Part shown: one piece after another, positions 45,965-54,473 of the stretch
How the letters are laid out: each line of letters begins with the position of its first letter
Position numbering within the stretch: the first letter of the stretch is position 1
Assembly: GCA_011389865.1 (NCBI GenBank)
Contig: JAABTL010000007.1
Coordinates: forward strand, 1 to 64,000
Source of the DNA: Trueperaceae bacterium
GTDB lineage: Bacteria > Deinococcota > Deinococci > Deinococcales > Trueperaceae
Reading direction: 5' to 3'
Length of the DNA stretch: 64,000 bases
The notes under the pieces: generated by a model
The model's input: only the letters and a program-made list of their open reading frames with translations
Databases searched by the model: none
What the model was told of the DNA's origin: nothing
Translations under genes and position numbers: made by a program

Positions 45965-45993
45965 AGCGTAACCCGCTCGTGCGGTGGCGTCAC
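45965..45993 (-). promoter_or_regulatory. Leaderless promoter of the phosphatase gene
   Basis: GTGACG (45993-45988), 17-bp spacer, TACGCT (45970-45965), then 6 nt to GTG 45958, all on the minus strand. It is back-to-back with the lycopene cyclase promoter. Confidence 0.5.
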
Positions 45994-46015
45994 GAGGGGC
46001 GGTCGCCCCGCGTCG

Positions 46016-46021
46016 TAACCT
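46016..46021 (+). promoter_or_regulatory. Leaderless-type -10 box of the lycopene cyclase gene
   Basis: TAACCT, 7 nt before ATG 46029; no ribosome binding site. Confidence 0.4.
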
Positions 46022-46028
46022 GGCCCAG

Positions 46029-47216
46029 ATGCCTTCCAGCGGATACGACCTCATCGTGGCGGGCGCGGGGCCCTCCGGGCTGGCGCTGCTCGACGCCCTG
46101 GCGCGCGTCGGCCTGGGCGACCTGCGGGTGCTGCTCGTCGACCGCGAACGGCGCCGCGGCGACGACCGCACGTGGTGCTTCTGGGAGACCGACGCGGGGC
46201 CGTTCGACCACCTGGTCGCGCACCGCTGGCCCGCCCTCGACGTCCATGGGCCGCAGACGGACGCGCCCGGCCGGCGCCTCGAGCTGGCGCCGTACACGTA
46301 CAAGATGATCCGCGGTGGCGATTTCTTCGCCGCGACCGACGCCTGGCTCGCGGGGCGCCCGCAGGTCGAGCGGCGGGTGGGCGAGGTGCAGGACGTGCGC
46401 ACCGAGGGCGATCGCGCCGTCGCCGTGATCGACGGCGAGCGCGTCGAGGCGGATTGGGCCTTCGACGCCACCCGCGTCCCGCTCGAGCCCGTCGCCGGCT
46501 ACCATCTCCTGCTGCAGCACTTCCTGGGGTGGGAGATCACCACGCCCGACGACCGCTTCGATCCCGGCGTCGCGACCTTCATGGACTTCCGCGTGCCCCA
46601 GAAGGGGGGCACCTGTTTCGTGTACGTGCTGCCGACCTCGCCGCGCGAGGCGCTCGTGGAGTACACGGTGTTCTCCCCGAGCGTGTGGCCGCGCGAGGCC
46701 TACGAGGCCGAGCTGCGCGAGTACCTCCGGGCCGTGCGCGGCATCGACGCCTACGCGGTCGGCCGCAGCGAGATCGGCGTGATCCCGATGACCGACCGGC
46801 CCTTCCCGCCACGCCGCGGCGACCGCGTCGTCACCATCGGCACCGCCGGCGGCCAGACCAAGGCGAGCACCGGCTACACCTTCCGGCGGGTCGTGCGCCA
46901 TGCCCAGGCGCTGGCCGGGGCGCTCGCGCACAGCGGGAAGCCGCACCTCCCCGCCCGCTGGAGCCGCCACGACTGGATGGACGGCGTGCTGCTGCGGGCT
47001 CTGGCGACCGAGCGGCAGGACGGCGCCGCCTTCTTCAATCGCCTGCTGGAGCGCAACCCGCCCGAGCGCGTGCTCGCGTTCCTCGACGAGGACACCAGCC
47101 TCGCGCAGGAGGTCGCGCTGATGGCCAGCGTCGACGTCCCGCTCTTCTGGCGCGTCGGCGTCGAGGTCGCCTGGCGGCGGTGGCGGGCGCGGCGCGACGC
47201 TAGGATGCGGGCATGA
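46029..47216 (+). CDS. crtY: Lycopene cyclase, CrtY family
   Basis: 395-aa flavoprotein closing the end rings of lycopene in carotenoid synthesis. N-terminal dinucleotide-binding GAGPSGLALLDAL, DDRTWCFWE, LLQHFLGWEI, MDFRVPQKGGTCFVYVLP and the CrtY-type GTAGGQTKASTGYTF are all seen. Carotenoids help protect Deinococcota from oxidation. No other carotenoid gene is in the window, so the pathway is scattered. ATG 46029 is leaderless-type. The stop overlaps khtT by ATGA. Confidence 0.9.
   Translation: MPSSGYDLIVAGAGPSGLALLDALARVGLGDLRVLLVDRERRRGDDRTWCFWETDAGPFDHLVAHRWPALDVHGPQTDAPGRRLELAPYTYKMIRGGDFFAATDAWLAGRPQVERRVGEVQDVRTEGDRAVAVIDGERVEADWAFDATRVPLEPVAGYHLLLQHFLGWEITTPDDRFDPGVATFMDFRVPQKGGTCFVYVLPTSPREALVEYTVFSPSVWPREAYEAELREYLRAVRGIDAYAVGRSEIGVIPMTDRPFPPRRGDRVVTIGTAGGQTKASTGYTFRRVVRHAQALAGALAHSGKPHLPARWSRHDWMDGVLLRALATERQDGAAFFNRLLERNPPERVLAFLDEDTSLAQEVALMASVDVPLFWRVGVEVAWRRWRARRDARMRA
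47201..47206 (+). promoter_or_regulatory. Internal leaderless -10 box of khtT
   Basis: TAGGAT inside the last codons of crtY, exactly 6 nt before ATG 47213, so khtT can be expressed apart from crtY. Confidence 0.45.
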
Positions 47217-47725
47217 ACCGCACACCCTCCGCCACGCCGCAGGTGAAGGAGTCGACCCTGCCGGGCGTCGGCAAGAAGTACGTGATGTCGCTGGAGGAGG
47301 GGGGACACGTCGCCGTCATCGTCAAGCCGGACGGCGAGCGCCAGCTCTACCACTTCCTCCAGGACCAGGACCGGCCCCGCGACGTCCTCACGCTCGCCGG
47401 CACCGAGGCGCAGCAGGTGGCGCAGCTGCTCGGACCGACCCTCGTCGCCCCGCCCGACCACGAGGACCTGCAGATCGCGCTCGGTCAGCTCGACCTCGAG
47501 TGGATCGAACTCGACGCGGACTCGCCGATGACGGGCATGACCCTGCTCGAGAGCGACCTGCGCAAGCGCACGGGCGCCTCGGTCATCGCCGTCCTGCGCG
47601 CCGGCGAGGCGATTCCCAATCCGCCGGTCGAGCAGCGCTTCGAGGCCGGCGACACGCTGGTGATCATCGGCACGCCCGCGCAGTGCGACGCCGCCCGTGC
47701 GCGCATCGAAGGTGACGGCGCGTGA
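47213..47725 (+). CDS. khtT: K+/H+ antiporter regulatory subunit, KhtT/TrkA-C type
   Basis: 170-aa cytosolic regulator. The N-terminal part has KYVMSLEEGGHVAVIVKPDGERQLYHF; the C-terminal RCK_C (TrkA-C) domain runs ELDADSPMTGMTLLESDLRKRTGASVIAVLR to GDTLVIIGTPAQCDAARARI and binds nucleotides or ions to gate the antiporter. ATG 47213 overlaps the crtY stop, and khtU follows after a hairpin. Confidence 0.88.
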   Translation: MNRTPSATPQVKESTLPGVGKKYVMSLEEGGHVAVIVKPDGERQLYHFLQDQDRPRDVLTLAGTEAQQVAQLLGPTLVAPPDHEDLQIALGQLDLEWIELDADSPMTGMTLLESDLRKRTGASVIAVLRAGEAIPNPPVEQRFEAGDTLVIIGTPAQCDAARARIEGDGA

Positions 47726-47731
47726 GTCGCT

Positions 47732-47758
47732 GGCCGGCGGGCGCGTGAGCCGCCGGCC
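47732..47758 (+). terminator. Hairpin between khtT and khtU
   Basis: GGCCGGCGG (47732-47740) pairs CCGCCGGCC (47750-47758), 9-nt loop. As khtU has no separate promoter that I see, this may adjust khtU relative to khtT rather than terminate. Confidence 0.45.
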
Positions 47759-47797
47759 GCAGGGGCGGCGGCCCGACCGCGGCCAGCGGGGCGGCCC

Positions 47798-49015
47798 GTG
47801 AACCCCGTGCTCGAGCTGGGCAGCGTGGCGCTCGGCCTCTACCTGGCCGGGTGGCTGGCCCAGCGGCTGGGGCTGGCCAGCATCGTCGGTTACATCGCCC
47901 TGGGGCTCGCCTTCGGCCCGGGCAGCCCCGTGCCCATCTACACGCCGAGCGAGACCATCCACCTCTTCGGCGAGCTCGGCCTGCTGATGCTGCTGTTCTT
48001 CATGGGGCTCGAGTTCTCTCCGGCGCGCTTCACCGAGGGTGGCCGTGCGATCGTCGTCGCGGGCACGATCGATCTGGCCAACTTCGCGGTCGGCTTCGCG
48101 GCCGGCATGCTCCTCGGGTACGGCTGGCTCGCGGGCCTGTTCCTCGGCGGCATCACGTACATCTCGTCGTCGGGCGTCATCGCCAAGCTGCTGACCGAGA
48201 AGCGCCTCCTGGCGTACCCGGAGGCCGAGCGGACGCTCGGCGTGCTCGTGTACGAGGACCTGGCCATGATCGCCATCCTCGGTGGCCTGGGCCTCCTCAC
48301 GGCGGGCGGGGGCTGGCAGGACTTCCTCGGCGTGGCGGTCGCGCTCGTCGCGTTCGGGGCGCTGTTGCGCTGGGGCCGCCGCCCGCTCGAGCGCCTCCTC
48401 TCCCGGGAGGGCGAGACCTTCGTCCTGCTGGCGATCGCGCTCATCGCCCTCGGGGCGATGGGTGCCCATCAGCTTGGCTTCCCGGAGGCCGTCGCGGCGT
48501 TCCTGCTCGGCATGATGCTCGCCGAATCGCGCCACAAGGAGCGGCTCGAGGAGACGCTCGTCCCGTGGCGCGACGTGGCCGCGGCGGTCTTCTTCCTCGA
48601 CTTCGCGCTTTCGGTCGATCTGGGCGCCGCGCTCACCGTCGCGCCGATCGCGCTCGTGCTCGCGTTGGTCACGGCCCTCGTGAACCTCGGATCGGGGTAC
48701 CTCGCCGGGCGGGTGACCGAACTGTCGCATCGCGCGTCGATCGGGCACGGGCTCATGCTGATCCCGCGCGGCGAGTTCTCGCTCGTCATCGTCGGCCTAG
48801 CGGCGAGCGTGTCGGTCCTGCCGGAGGGCGTCCGGACGGCGCTCACCGGGATCACGTCGGTGTACGTGCTCACGCTGGTGGTCGCGGGCTCGTTCGTGTT
48901 CGTCGCCTACGACCGCATCAACGAGCGGCTGGCCTACTGGCTGTTGTCGCCGGCCGCCCGTCGGAGGCTGCGCGAGCGCGAGCAGCAGCTCGCCCGCGTG
49001 CACCTGGACGCGTGA
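47798..49015 (+). CDS. khtU: Monovalent cation:proton antiporter, KhtU/KefB-like (CPA2)
   Basis: 405-aa membrane antiporter with about 12-13 helices. CPA2 hallmarks: VGYIALGLAFGPGSP, LGLLMLLFFMGLEFSP, ISSSGVIAKLL, GVLVYEDLAMIAIL with the transport aspartate, and LMLIPRGEFSLVIVGLA. There is no C-terminal RCK domain; khtT supplies it. Exports K+ (or NH4+) for H+. GTG 47798 is the only start that keeps the first helix. Confidence 0.92.
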   Translation: MNPVLELGSVALGLYLAGWLAQRLGLASIVGYIALGLAFGPGSPVPIYTPSETIHLFGELGLLMLLFFMGLEFSPARFTEGGRAIVVAGTIDLANFAVGFAAGMLLGYGWLAGLFLGGITYISSSGVIAKLLTEKRLLAYPEAERTLGVLVYEDLAMIAILGGLGLLTAGGGWQDFLGVAVALVAFGALLRWGRRPLERLLSREGETFVLLAIALIALGAMGAHQLGFPEAVAAFLLGMMLAESRHKERLEETLVPWRDVAAAVFFLDFALSVDLGAALTVAPIALVLALVTALVNLGSGYLAGRVTELSHRASIGHGLMLIPRGEFSLVIVGLAASVSVLPEGVRTALTGITSVYVLTLVVAGSFVFVAYDRINERLAYWLLSPAARRRLREREQQLARVHLDA

Positions 49016-49016
49016 G

Positions 49017-49041
49017 GCCGGCGGCGCGCGCTACCGCCGGC
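49017..49041 (+). terminator. Hairpin after khtU
   Basis: GCCGGCGG (49017-49024) pairs CCGCCGGC (49034-49041), 9-nt loop, immediately after the khtU stop. Confidence 0.5.
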
Positions 49042-49058
49042 GTCGGTGTTCGTGGCGG

Positions 49059-49088
49059 TATCGTCTGGCCGAGACGTTCAGGTCTCGG
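49059..49088 (+). promoter_or_regulatory. -10 box and 5' stem-loop of the PPC-repeat gene
   Basis: TATCGT (49059-49064), then CCGAGAC/GTCTCGG (49069-49075, 49082-49088) forming a 7-bp stem with a 6-nt loop close to the expected 5' end of the mRNA, a possible stabilising hairpin. Confidence 0.4.
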
Positions 49089-49100
49089 AAGAGGTGTGCC

Positions 49101-50177
49101 GTGAACCGTTCGCTCGCCCGTCTCGTCGCGCTGGCCGCGCTGCTCGTGCCGTCGAGCACCCTCGCCATGCAGCCGCTCGCCAGCCCGATCTACTACCTCG
49201 CCACCGCACCCGAGCTCGTCGACGGGGTGCCTGTGATTGGCGAGCTGACCACCGCGAGCGGCCGGAACTTCAAGGACGGCAGTTACCTCGACGTCCTGGT
49301 CCTGCGCAGCGCCGGCCAGGAGACGGTCGACGTCCGCGTCGAGAGCGACGACTTCGACACCTACCTGACGCTCGTCTCGCCCGCCGGCGAGGTCCTCGAC
49401 GCGAACGACGACGTCCAGCCGCTCGGCGACGCCTTCGATGCGGCGCGGGTGCGGACCTACCTGCCCGAGGCGGGCACCTACCTCGTGGTCGTCAGCGGCT
49501 ACGGGCCGACCGACCTCGGGCGCTACACGGTCACGCGCACCCGCTTCGTGGCCCCGCCCAAGGTGGTCGTCGACGTCGACGTTCCCGGACGCTACGCGGG
49601 CTACCTCGAGGAGATGGCCGCCGACATGCTGTGGATCACGGTCGACGCGCCGACGACGGTGCGGGCGACGCTGCGCTCGGTCGACTTCGACACGGTCCTC
49701 GAGGCCTACGACGGGCGCGGGCGCTTCGTCGACGCCAACGACGACTTCGACGGCACGGATTCGCGCCTGGTGCTCGACCTCGAGCCCGGCCGCTACGAGT
49801 TCCTGGTCAAGGGCTACTGGGAGGACGCTTCCGGGGCGTATGCCTTCGACGTCGACGTCTACCAGCGGCCGCCGCGGGTCGAGGTCGACGTCGACGCGCC
49901 GGGCGCCCGCGAGGGGTTCCTGGCGCCGGACGCCGTCGACACCTACGTCCTGCGCCTCGCCGCGCCCACGACCGTGACGGTCGACGTTCGCTCGGTCGCG
50001 TTCGACGCCTACCTCGAGGCCTACGACGCCGACCACTACTGGATCGACGCCAACGACGACTTCGAGGGCAGCGACGCGCGCCTGGTGCTGGACCTCGGGC
50101 CGGGGACGACCTACTTCGAGGTGTCGTCCTTCTGGTCGTCGGACACCGGCGAGTACACGATCTCCTTCGACTGGTGA
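49101..50177 (+). CDS. Secreted protein with three PPC-like beta-sandwich repeats
   Basis: 358 aa. Signal peptide MNRSLARLVALAALLVPSSTLA, then three repeats of about 105 residues resembling bacterial pre-peptidase C-terminal (PPC) domains. Each ends in an acidic box: LDANDDVQ, VDANDDFDG and IDANDDFEG, followed by (R/A)LVLDLxPG or its equivalent, likely Ca2+ binding. No protease domain is attached, which is unusual for PPC. GTG 49101 has GGAAGAGGTG upstream. Probably a surface or periplasmic binding protein. Confidence 0.82.
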   Translation: MNRSLARLVALAALLVPSSTLAMQPLASPIYYLATAPELVDGVPVIGELTTASGRNFKDGSYLDVLVLRSAGQETVDVRVESDDFDTYLTLVSPAGEVLDANDDVQPLGDAFDAARVRTYLPEAGTYLVVVSGYGPTDLGRYTVTRTRFVAPPKVVVDVDVPGRYAGYLEEMAADMLWITVDAPTTVRATLRSVDFDTVLEAYDGRGRFVDANDDFDGTDSRLVLDLEPGRYEFLVKGYWEDASGAYAFDVDVYQRPPRVEVDVDAPGAREGFLAPDAVDTYVLRLAAPTTVTVDVRSVAFDAYLEAYDADHYWIDANDDFEGSDARLVLDLGPGTTYFEVSSFWSSDTGEYTISFDW

Positions 50178-50190
50178 ACCCGAAGCGACG

Positions 50191-51363
50191 CTACGCCGTC
50201 AGCAGGTCCACGATCCCCTCGGCCAGCACCTCGACCGCGATCGGCAACGCGGCCTCGTCGAGGTCGAAGCGCGGGTGGTGGTGCGGCCAGGCGCTCGCCT
50301 CGCCACCGCGGGCGCCGACGAAGAAGTAGCAGCCGGGCGCACGCTGCAGCCACAGGGCCATGTCGTCGCCGCCCATCATCTGGGCGTTCGTGACGACGCG
50401 GTCGGGGCCCACGACCCGCTCGGCAACCGCGCGTAGCCGCGCCGTCGCCGCGGCGTCGTTGACCACCGCGGGGGAGCCCTCGGTCCAGTCGGGCGTCACC
50501 GTGGCGCGGAACGTCGTCGCGATGCCCTCCGCGACGTCGTGGATGCGGCGCCGGAGCCTGGCGCGGGTCTCCGCGTCGAAGGTGCGCAGCGTCCCCTTCA
50601 GCTCGACCGCCTCCGGGATGATGTTGAACGCCGTCCCGCCGTGCACGCTGGTGATGCTGACGACCGCCTGGTCGACGGGGTCGGTCTCGCGCGAGACCAG
50701 CGCCTGCAGCGCCAGCACCAGGTGCGACGCGACGACGATCGGGTCGACCGTCTCGTTGGGCTTGGCGGCGTGGCCGCCGCGGCCGTGGACGGTCAGGCGG
50801 AACGAGTCGGTGGCGGCCATCGACGGCCCCTCGCGGACGGCGACCACCCCGAGGGGGTGCATGGAGGAGAGGTGCAGCCCGATCGCGTGGTCGGCGTCGA
50901 TCCCGTCGAGTGCGCCGTCGGCCAGCATCGCCTCCGCGCCGCGCACGATCTCTTCGGCGGGCTGGAACACGAACGCCACGCGGCCGCGCAGTTCCTCGCC
51001 GCGCCCGATCAGCAGCTCGGCGACCGAGAGCAGCACGGCGGTGTGACCGTCGTGGCCGCAGGCGTGCATCCAACCGTCGCGCTGCGAGCGGTAGGGCACG
51101 TCCTTCTCCTCGGGCACGGGCAGCGCGTCGATGTCGGCGCGCGCCAGCACCGTGGGCCCCGGGCGGCCGCTGTCCCACACGGCGACGACGCCGGTCTTGC
51201 CGACGCCGGTGCGGGGCTCGAGCCCGAGCGCGCGCAGGCGCTCGGCGATCACGCCCGCCGTGCGCACCTCCTCGAAGGCGATCTCGGGGTGCTGGTGCAG
51301 GTCGCGGCGCAGCGCGACGGTGCGGTCGGCCAGGGCCTGGGCGTGCTCGTGGATGCTGGGCAT
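50191..51363 (-). CDS. M20-family amidohydrolase/N-acyl amino acid deacylase
   Basis: 390-aa di-zinc hydrolase of the IAA-amino acid hydrolase/hippuricase group. Metal ligands: HACGHDGHTAVLL, FVFQPAEEIVRGAEAML (catalytic Glu pair), LHLSSMHPLG and the late His in WPHHHPRFDLDE. A dimerisation (satellite) domain lies at about 180-300. Substrate undetermined; N-acetyl amino acids or acyl-aminoacylates are typical. Start ATG 51363 follows CGGAGG. Convergent with the PPC-repeat gene at close distance. Confidence 0.9.
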   Translation of the reverse strand: MPSIHEHAQALADRTVALRRDLHQHPEIAFEEVRTAGVIAERLRALGLEPRTGVGKTGVVAVWDSGRPGPTVLARADIDALPVPEEKDVPYRSQRDGWMHACGHDGHTAVLLSVAELLIGRGEELRGRVAFVFQPAEEIVRGAEAMLADGALDGIDADHAIGLHLSSMHPLGVVAVREGPSMAATDSFRLTVHGRGGHAAKPNETVDPIVVASHLVLALQALVSRETDPVDQAVVSITSVHGGTAFNIIPEAVELKGTLRTFDAETRARLRRRIHDVAEGIATTFRATVTPDWTEGSPAVVNDAAATARLRAVAERVVGPDRVVTNAQMMGGDDMALWLQRAPGCYFFVGARGGEASAWPHHHPRFDLDEAALPIAVEVLAEGIVDLLTA

Positions 51364-51493
51364 GGGGTCCTCCGGGTGGTGCCGAGCGGTTGACCCAGGA
51401 TGCCATGCCCGGGGCCGCCGGCCTAGCTCTCGCCCGGCACCGCGGAACACGGGCCCTGCGCACCCGGTTCACGCGTCTCGGGCCCCCCTCGGC

Positions 51494-52402
51494 TCAAGCC
51501 AGCGCCCCGGCGAACGCGAGCACCACCGGCAGCGTCAGCAGCGCCATCGCCGTGCCGGTCACCACCGCCTCGCCCACCTGCTCGGCCTCGCCGCCGAACT
51601 CGACCGCCAGCATCGCGGCGTTGATCGCGGTGGGCATCGCGCCCAGCACGATCAGCACCGCCAGGTCGAGGCCGCCGAGGCCGACCGCGGCGCCGACCGC
51701 CGCGGCGACCAGCGGCCCGAGGAGCAGCTTGATGGCGACGGCGGCCCAGGCCCGCCCGCTCGGCCGCCAGTGGACCGAGCGGGCCATGTGGACCCCCAGC
51801 GACAGCAGCACGACGGGGACCGCCGCGTCGGCCAGCAGGTCGACCGCCCGCGCCGCGCCGACCGGCAGCGTCACCCCGTTGGCGTTGACCACCAGTCCGA
51901 GGAGCGACGCCCACAGGACGGGGAAGCCGAGCGCGGTGCGCGCGGCCGTCCGCAGGCCCGTCGCGCGCCCCAGCAGCCAGGGCCCGAAGCCGAAGAGCGA
52001 CAGGGCCGTCACCACGTAGAGCACCAACGCCCGATCGAGGCCGGCGGCACCGAAGGCGAACAGCGCGACGGGTAGGTTGAGGTTGGCCGCGTTGCCGAAG
52101 ACGCTGGTGCCGATCAGCGTGCGGCGCCGCGAGGGCCGCCAGCGGCGGCCGATCAGGCTCGCCAACACGCCCATGACGACGAGGAACGCGAGGTAGCCGC
52201 CCACCAGGTGCAGCGCCGGCGCCCACGCCATCTCGATGCCCGCCATCGTGCGGAACGCCAGTGCCGGGACCGCGGCGTAGATCGCCAGGCGGTTGATGGG
52301 GCCGACCTGCAGTCCGAAGCGACGCCCCACCCAGGCGCCGACGGCGACCACGGCGAAGACCGGCAGCACGACCTCGAGCAGGAGCGTGAACAGCGCCAAC
52401 AT
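51494..52402 (-). CDS. AEC-family transporter (auxin efflux carrier-like)
   Basis: 302-aa membrane protein with ten helices; NRLAIYAAVPALAFRTMAG near the N-terminus and AMPTAINAAMLAVEFGGEAE late, both typical of AEC/YfdV-type carriers. Substrate unknown (often malate or malonate-like acids). Start ATG 52402 is 7 nt after TACGCT (minus strand), a leaderless layout. Divergent from the saccharopine-dehydrogenase-like gene by 75 bp. Confidence 0.88.
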   Translation of the reverse strand: MLALFTLLLEVVLPVFAVVAVGAWVGRRFGLQVGPINRLAIYAAVPALAFRTMAGIEMAWAPALHLVGGYLAFLVVMGVLASLIGRRWRPSRRRTLIGTSVFGNAANLNLPVALFAFGAAGLDRALVLYVVTALSLFGFGPWLLGRATGLRTAARTALGFPVLWASLLGLVVNANGVTLPVGAARAVDLLADAAVPVVLLSLGVHMARSVHWRPSGRAWAAVAIKLLLGPLVAAAVGAAVGLGGLDLAVLIVLGAMPTAINAAMLAVEFGGEAEQVGEAVVTGTAMALLTLPVVLAFAGALA

Positions 52403-52409
52403 CGGCCGC

Positions 52410-52415
52410 AGCGTA
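52410..52415 (-). promoter_or_regulatory. Leaderless-type -10 box of the AEC transporter gene
   Basis: TACGCT on the minus strand, 7 nt before ATG 52402. Confidence 0.4.
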
Positions 52416-52466
52416 CGTCAGACGAGGGCGCGGCGGCCGGTGCCCGACCGGCGGCCGGCGGCGCGG

Positions 52467-52472
52467 TAGCCT
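52467..52472 (+). promoter_or_regulatory. Leaderless-type -10 box
   Basis: TAGCCT, 5 nt before ATG 52478. Confidence 0.4.
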
Positions 52473-52477
52473 GCCGC

Positions 52478-53686
52478 ATGGAACCCATCGCGAGCCGCCC
52501 GTGGGACGTCGTGCTCTGGGGCGCCACCGGCTTCACCGGCCGGCTGGTCGCGGAGGCGCTCGCCGCCGGCGCCCCCGGCGGCCTGCGGTGGGCGTTGGGT
52601 GGCCGCGACGGCGAGCGGCTCGAGCGGCTCCGCGCCGGGCTCGGCGTCGACGCCGGGGTCGTGCTGGCCGACGCGCACGACCCCGCGTCGCTGGCGGCGC
52701 TGGCGCGCTCGTCCCGGGTGGTGATCTCGACCGTGGGGCCCTACGCCCGCCATGGCACGCCGCTCGTCGCCGCCTGCGTCGACGCCGGCACCCACTACGC
52801 CGACCTGACCGGCGAGGTCACCTGGATGCGCGCGAGCATCGACGCGTTCCACGACGGCGCCCGGGCGAGCGGCAGCAAGATCGTCCATGCCTGCGGCTTC
52901 GAGAGCGTGCCGTCCGACGTGGGCCTCTGGTGGCTGCAGCGGCACGCCGTGGCGCGACACGGCCGGCCGTGCTCGCGGGTCGTCCACGGCTTCGGGCCGA
53001 TGACCGGTGGCGTCAGCGGCGGCACCGTGGCCTCGGCCGTCGCCATGCGCGAGGCCGCGGCCGCCGACCCGCAGGTGCGCCGCGCGCTCGCCGACCCGGA
53101 TCTGCTCGCCCCCGGCGGCGTCCCATCGCCCCGCGTTCGCCGCCCGTGGTGGCCGCGGCGCGACCCCGAGCTCGGCGCCTGGACGGCGCCCTTCTTCATG
53201 GCGGGCGTCAACGAGCGGGTGGCGCGGCGCACGCGCGCCCTGGCGGGCGAGCCCTGGGGTCCGGGGTTCCGCTACCGCGAGTGCTGGCGAGCGAGCGGGT
53301 GGCTCGACGCCGCGGCCGTGGCTCTCGCGGGCGTGATCGGGCCGGCGTTGCTGGCCTTCGGGCCCGTGAGCCGCTGGGCGGCGCGCCGGATCCTGCCGCG
53401 CCCGGGCGAGGGTCCGAGCGCCGAGGCCCGCGCGCGCGGCCTCTTCCGCACGCGCCTCGTCGGCCGGGTCGACGGGATCGACGAGCCGGTCGTCGGGCAC
53501 GTGGCCTGCGACCTCGACCCCGGCTACGGCGCCACGGCGCTCATGCTGCGCGAGGCCGGGCTGAGCCTCGCGCTGGACGACCTCGGCGACGAGGGCGGCG
53601 TGCTGACGCCGGCGACCGCGTTCGGCGAGCGGCTGGTGGCGCGGCTGCGGCGCGCCGGCTTCCGCTTCGAGATCGAGGAAGGCTGA
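52478..53686 (+). CDS. Saccharopine dehydrogenase-like reductase
   Basis: 402 aa. N-terminal Rossmann fold with VVLWGATGFTGRLVAEAL and a long C-terminal part; STVGPYARHGTPLVAACVDAGTHYADLTGE is the family signature. The closest functional group is the mycobacterial trans-acting enoyl reductase/saccharopine dehydrogenase-like family, which reduces lipid precursors. Two hydrophobic stretches (AAAVALAGVIGPALLAFGPV) suggest membrane association. Start ATG 52478 is 5 nt after TAGCCT. Substrate unknown. Confidence 0.83.
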   Translation: MEPIASRPWDVVLWGATGFTGRLVAEALAAGAPGGLRWALGGRDGERLERLRAGLGVDAGVVLADAHDPASLAALARSSRVVISTVGPYARHGTPLVAACVDAGTHYADLTGEVTWMRASIDAFHDGARASGSKIVHACGFESVPSDVGLWWLQRHAVARHGRPCSRVVHGFGPMTGGVSGGTVASAVAMREAAAADPQVRRALADPDLLAPGGVPSPRVRRPWWPRRDPELGAWTAPFFMAGVNERVARRTRALAGEPWGPGFRYRECWRASGWLDAAAVALAGVIGPALLAFGPVSRWAARRILPRPGEGPSAEARARGLFRTRLVGRVDGIDEPVVGHVACDLDPGYGATALMLREAGLSLALDDLGDEGGVLTPATAFGERLVARLRRAGFRFEIEEG

Positions 53687-53702
53687 ACCGCCCGCCGGGC
53701 GG

Positions 53703-54473
53703 TCAGCCGCGGGCCTGGATCTCCCGCAGGACCCGGCTCGCGGCCGTGGCGCTGCGCCGCGCGGTGGCGAGGGGGTCGGCCGGCGCGTCGTGCTCGACCA
53801 GGGCCCAGGCGACCCCGTGGGCGGCGGCGGCACCGAGCACCGCGGCGACGTCGAGCGTGCCGTCGCCGACGTCGGTCCATGGTGGGGTGAGGCGCAGGTC
53901 GAGGTCCTTGAGGTGCAGGCGGGCGACGCGCGGGCCCCAGGCGGCCAGCCACGCCACCGGGTCCTCGCCGAGGGCCGCGAGCCAGCCGCTGTCGAGCTCC
54001 ACGCTCAGGCGCTCGGGCGCGGCGGCGTCCAGCAGCGCGGTGAGGCCGTCGCCGTCGCCGTGCCGTGCGAGCTCGAAGTCGTGGTGGTGGTACGCGAGCC
54101 GCAGCCCGGCGGCGTCCAGGCGCTCGCCGAGCGCATCGAGCTCGCGCCCCAGCGCCGTCCACCCGGGCAGGTCGCTGGGGCGGTCCTCGGGCGCCAGCCA
54201 CGGCACCACCAGCATCGGCGTGCCCAGCGTCAGGTGCGTGGCAGCGACCGCGTCGGGGTCACGGCGCAGGTCGGCGAGCGGCACGTGGGCGGACGCCAGC
54301 GCCAGGCCGGCCTCGGACAGGGCGGCGCGCAGGGCCTCGGGCGCCACCCCCTGCGTGCCCACCGTCTCGACGCCGGCGTAGCCCGCGGCGGCCACCTCGC
54401 GCAGCAGGTCGCCCAGCGCCAGGTCGGCCTGGCGCACCGTGTAGAGCTGGAGTCCGAGTTGCGGCAGCGTCAT
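53703..54473 (-). CDS. Sugar phosphate isomerase/epimerase-like TIM barrel
   Basis: 256 aa AP-endonuclease 2 fold: LGLQLYTVRQ at the N-terminus, YAGVETVG, LAYHHHDFELA and SVELDSGW with metal-binding His, Asp and Glu. Likely an inositol or sugar isomerase. ATG 54473 overlaps the Gfo/Idh stop (ATGA), so the two work as a unit in sugar or inositol catabolism. Confidence 0.87.
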   Translation of the reverse strand: MTLPQLGLQLYTVRQADLALGDLLREVAAAGYAGVETVGTQGVAPEALRAALSEAGLALASAHVPLADLRRDPDAVAATHLTLGTPMLVVPWLAPEDRPSDLPGWTALGRELDALGERLDAAGLRLAYHHHDFELARHGDGDGLTALLDAAAPERLSVELDSGWLAALGEDPVAWLAAWGPRVARLHLKDLDLRLTPPWTDVGDGTLDVAAVLGAAAAHGVAWALVEHDAPADPLATARRSATAASRVLREIQARG

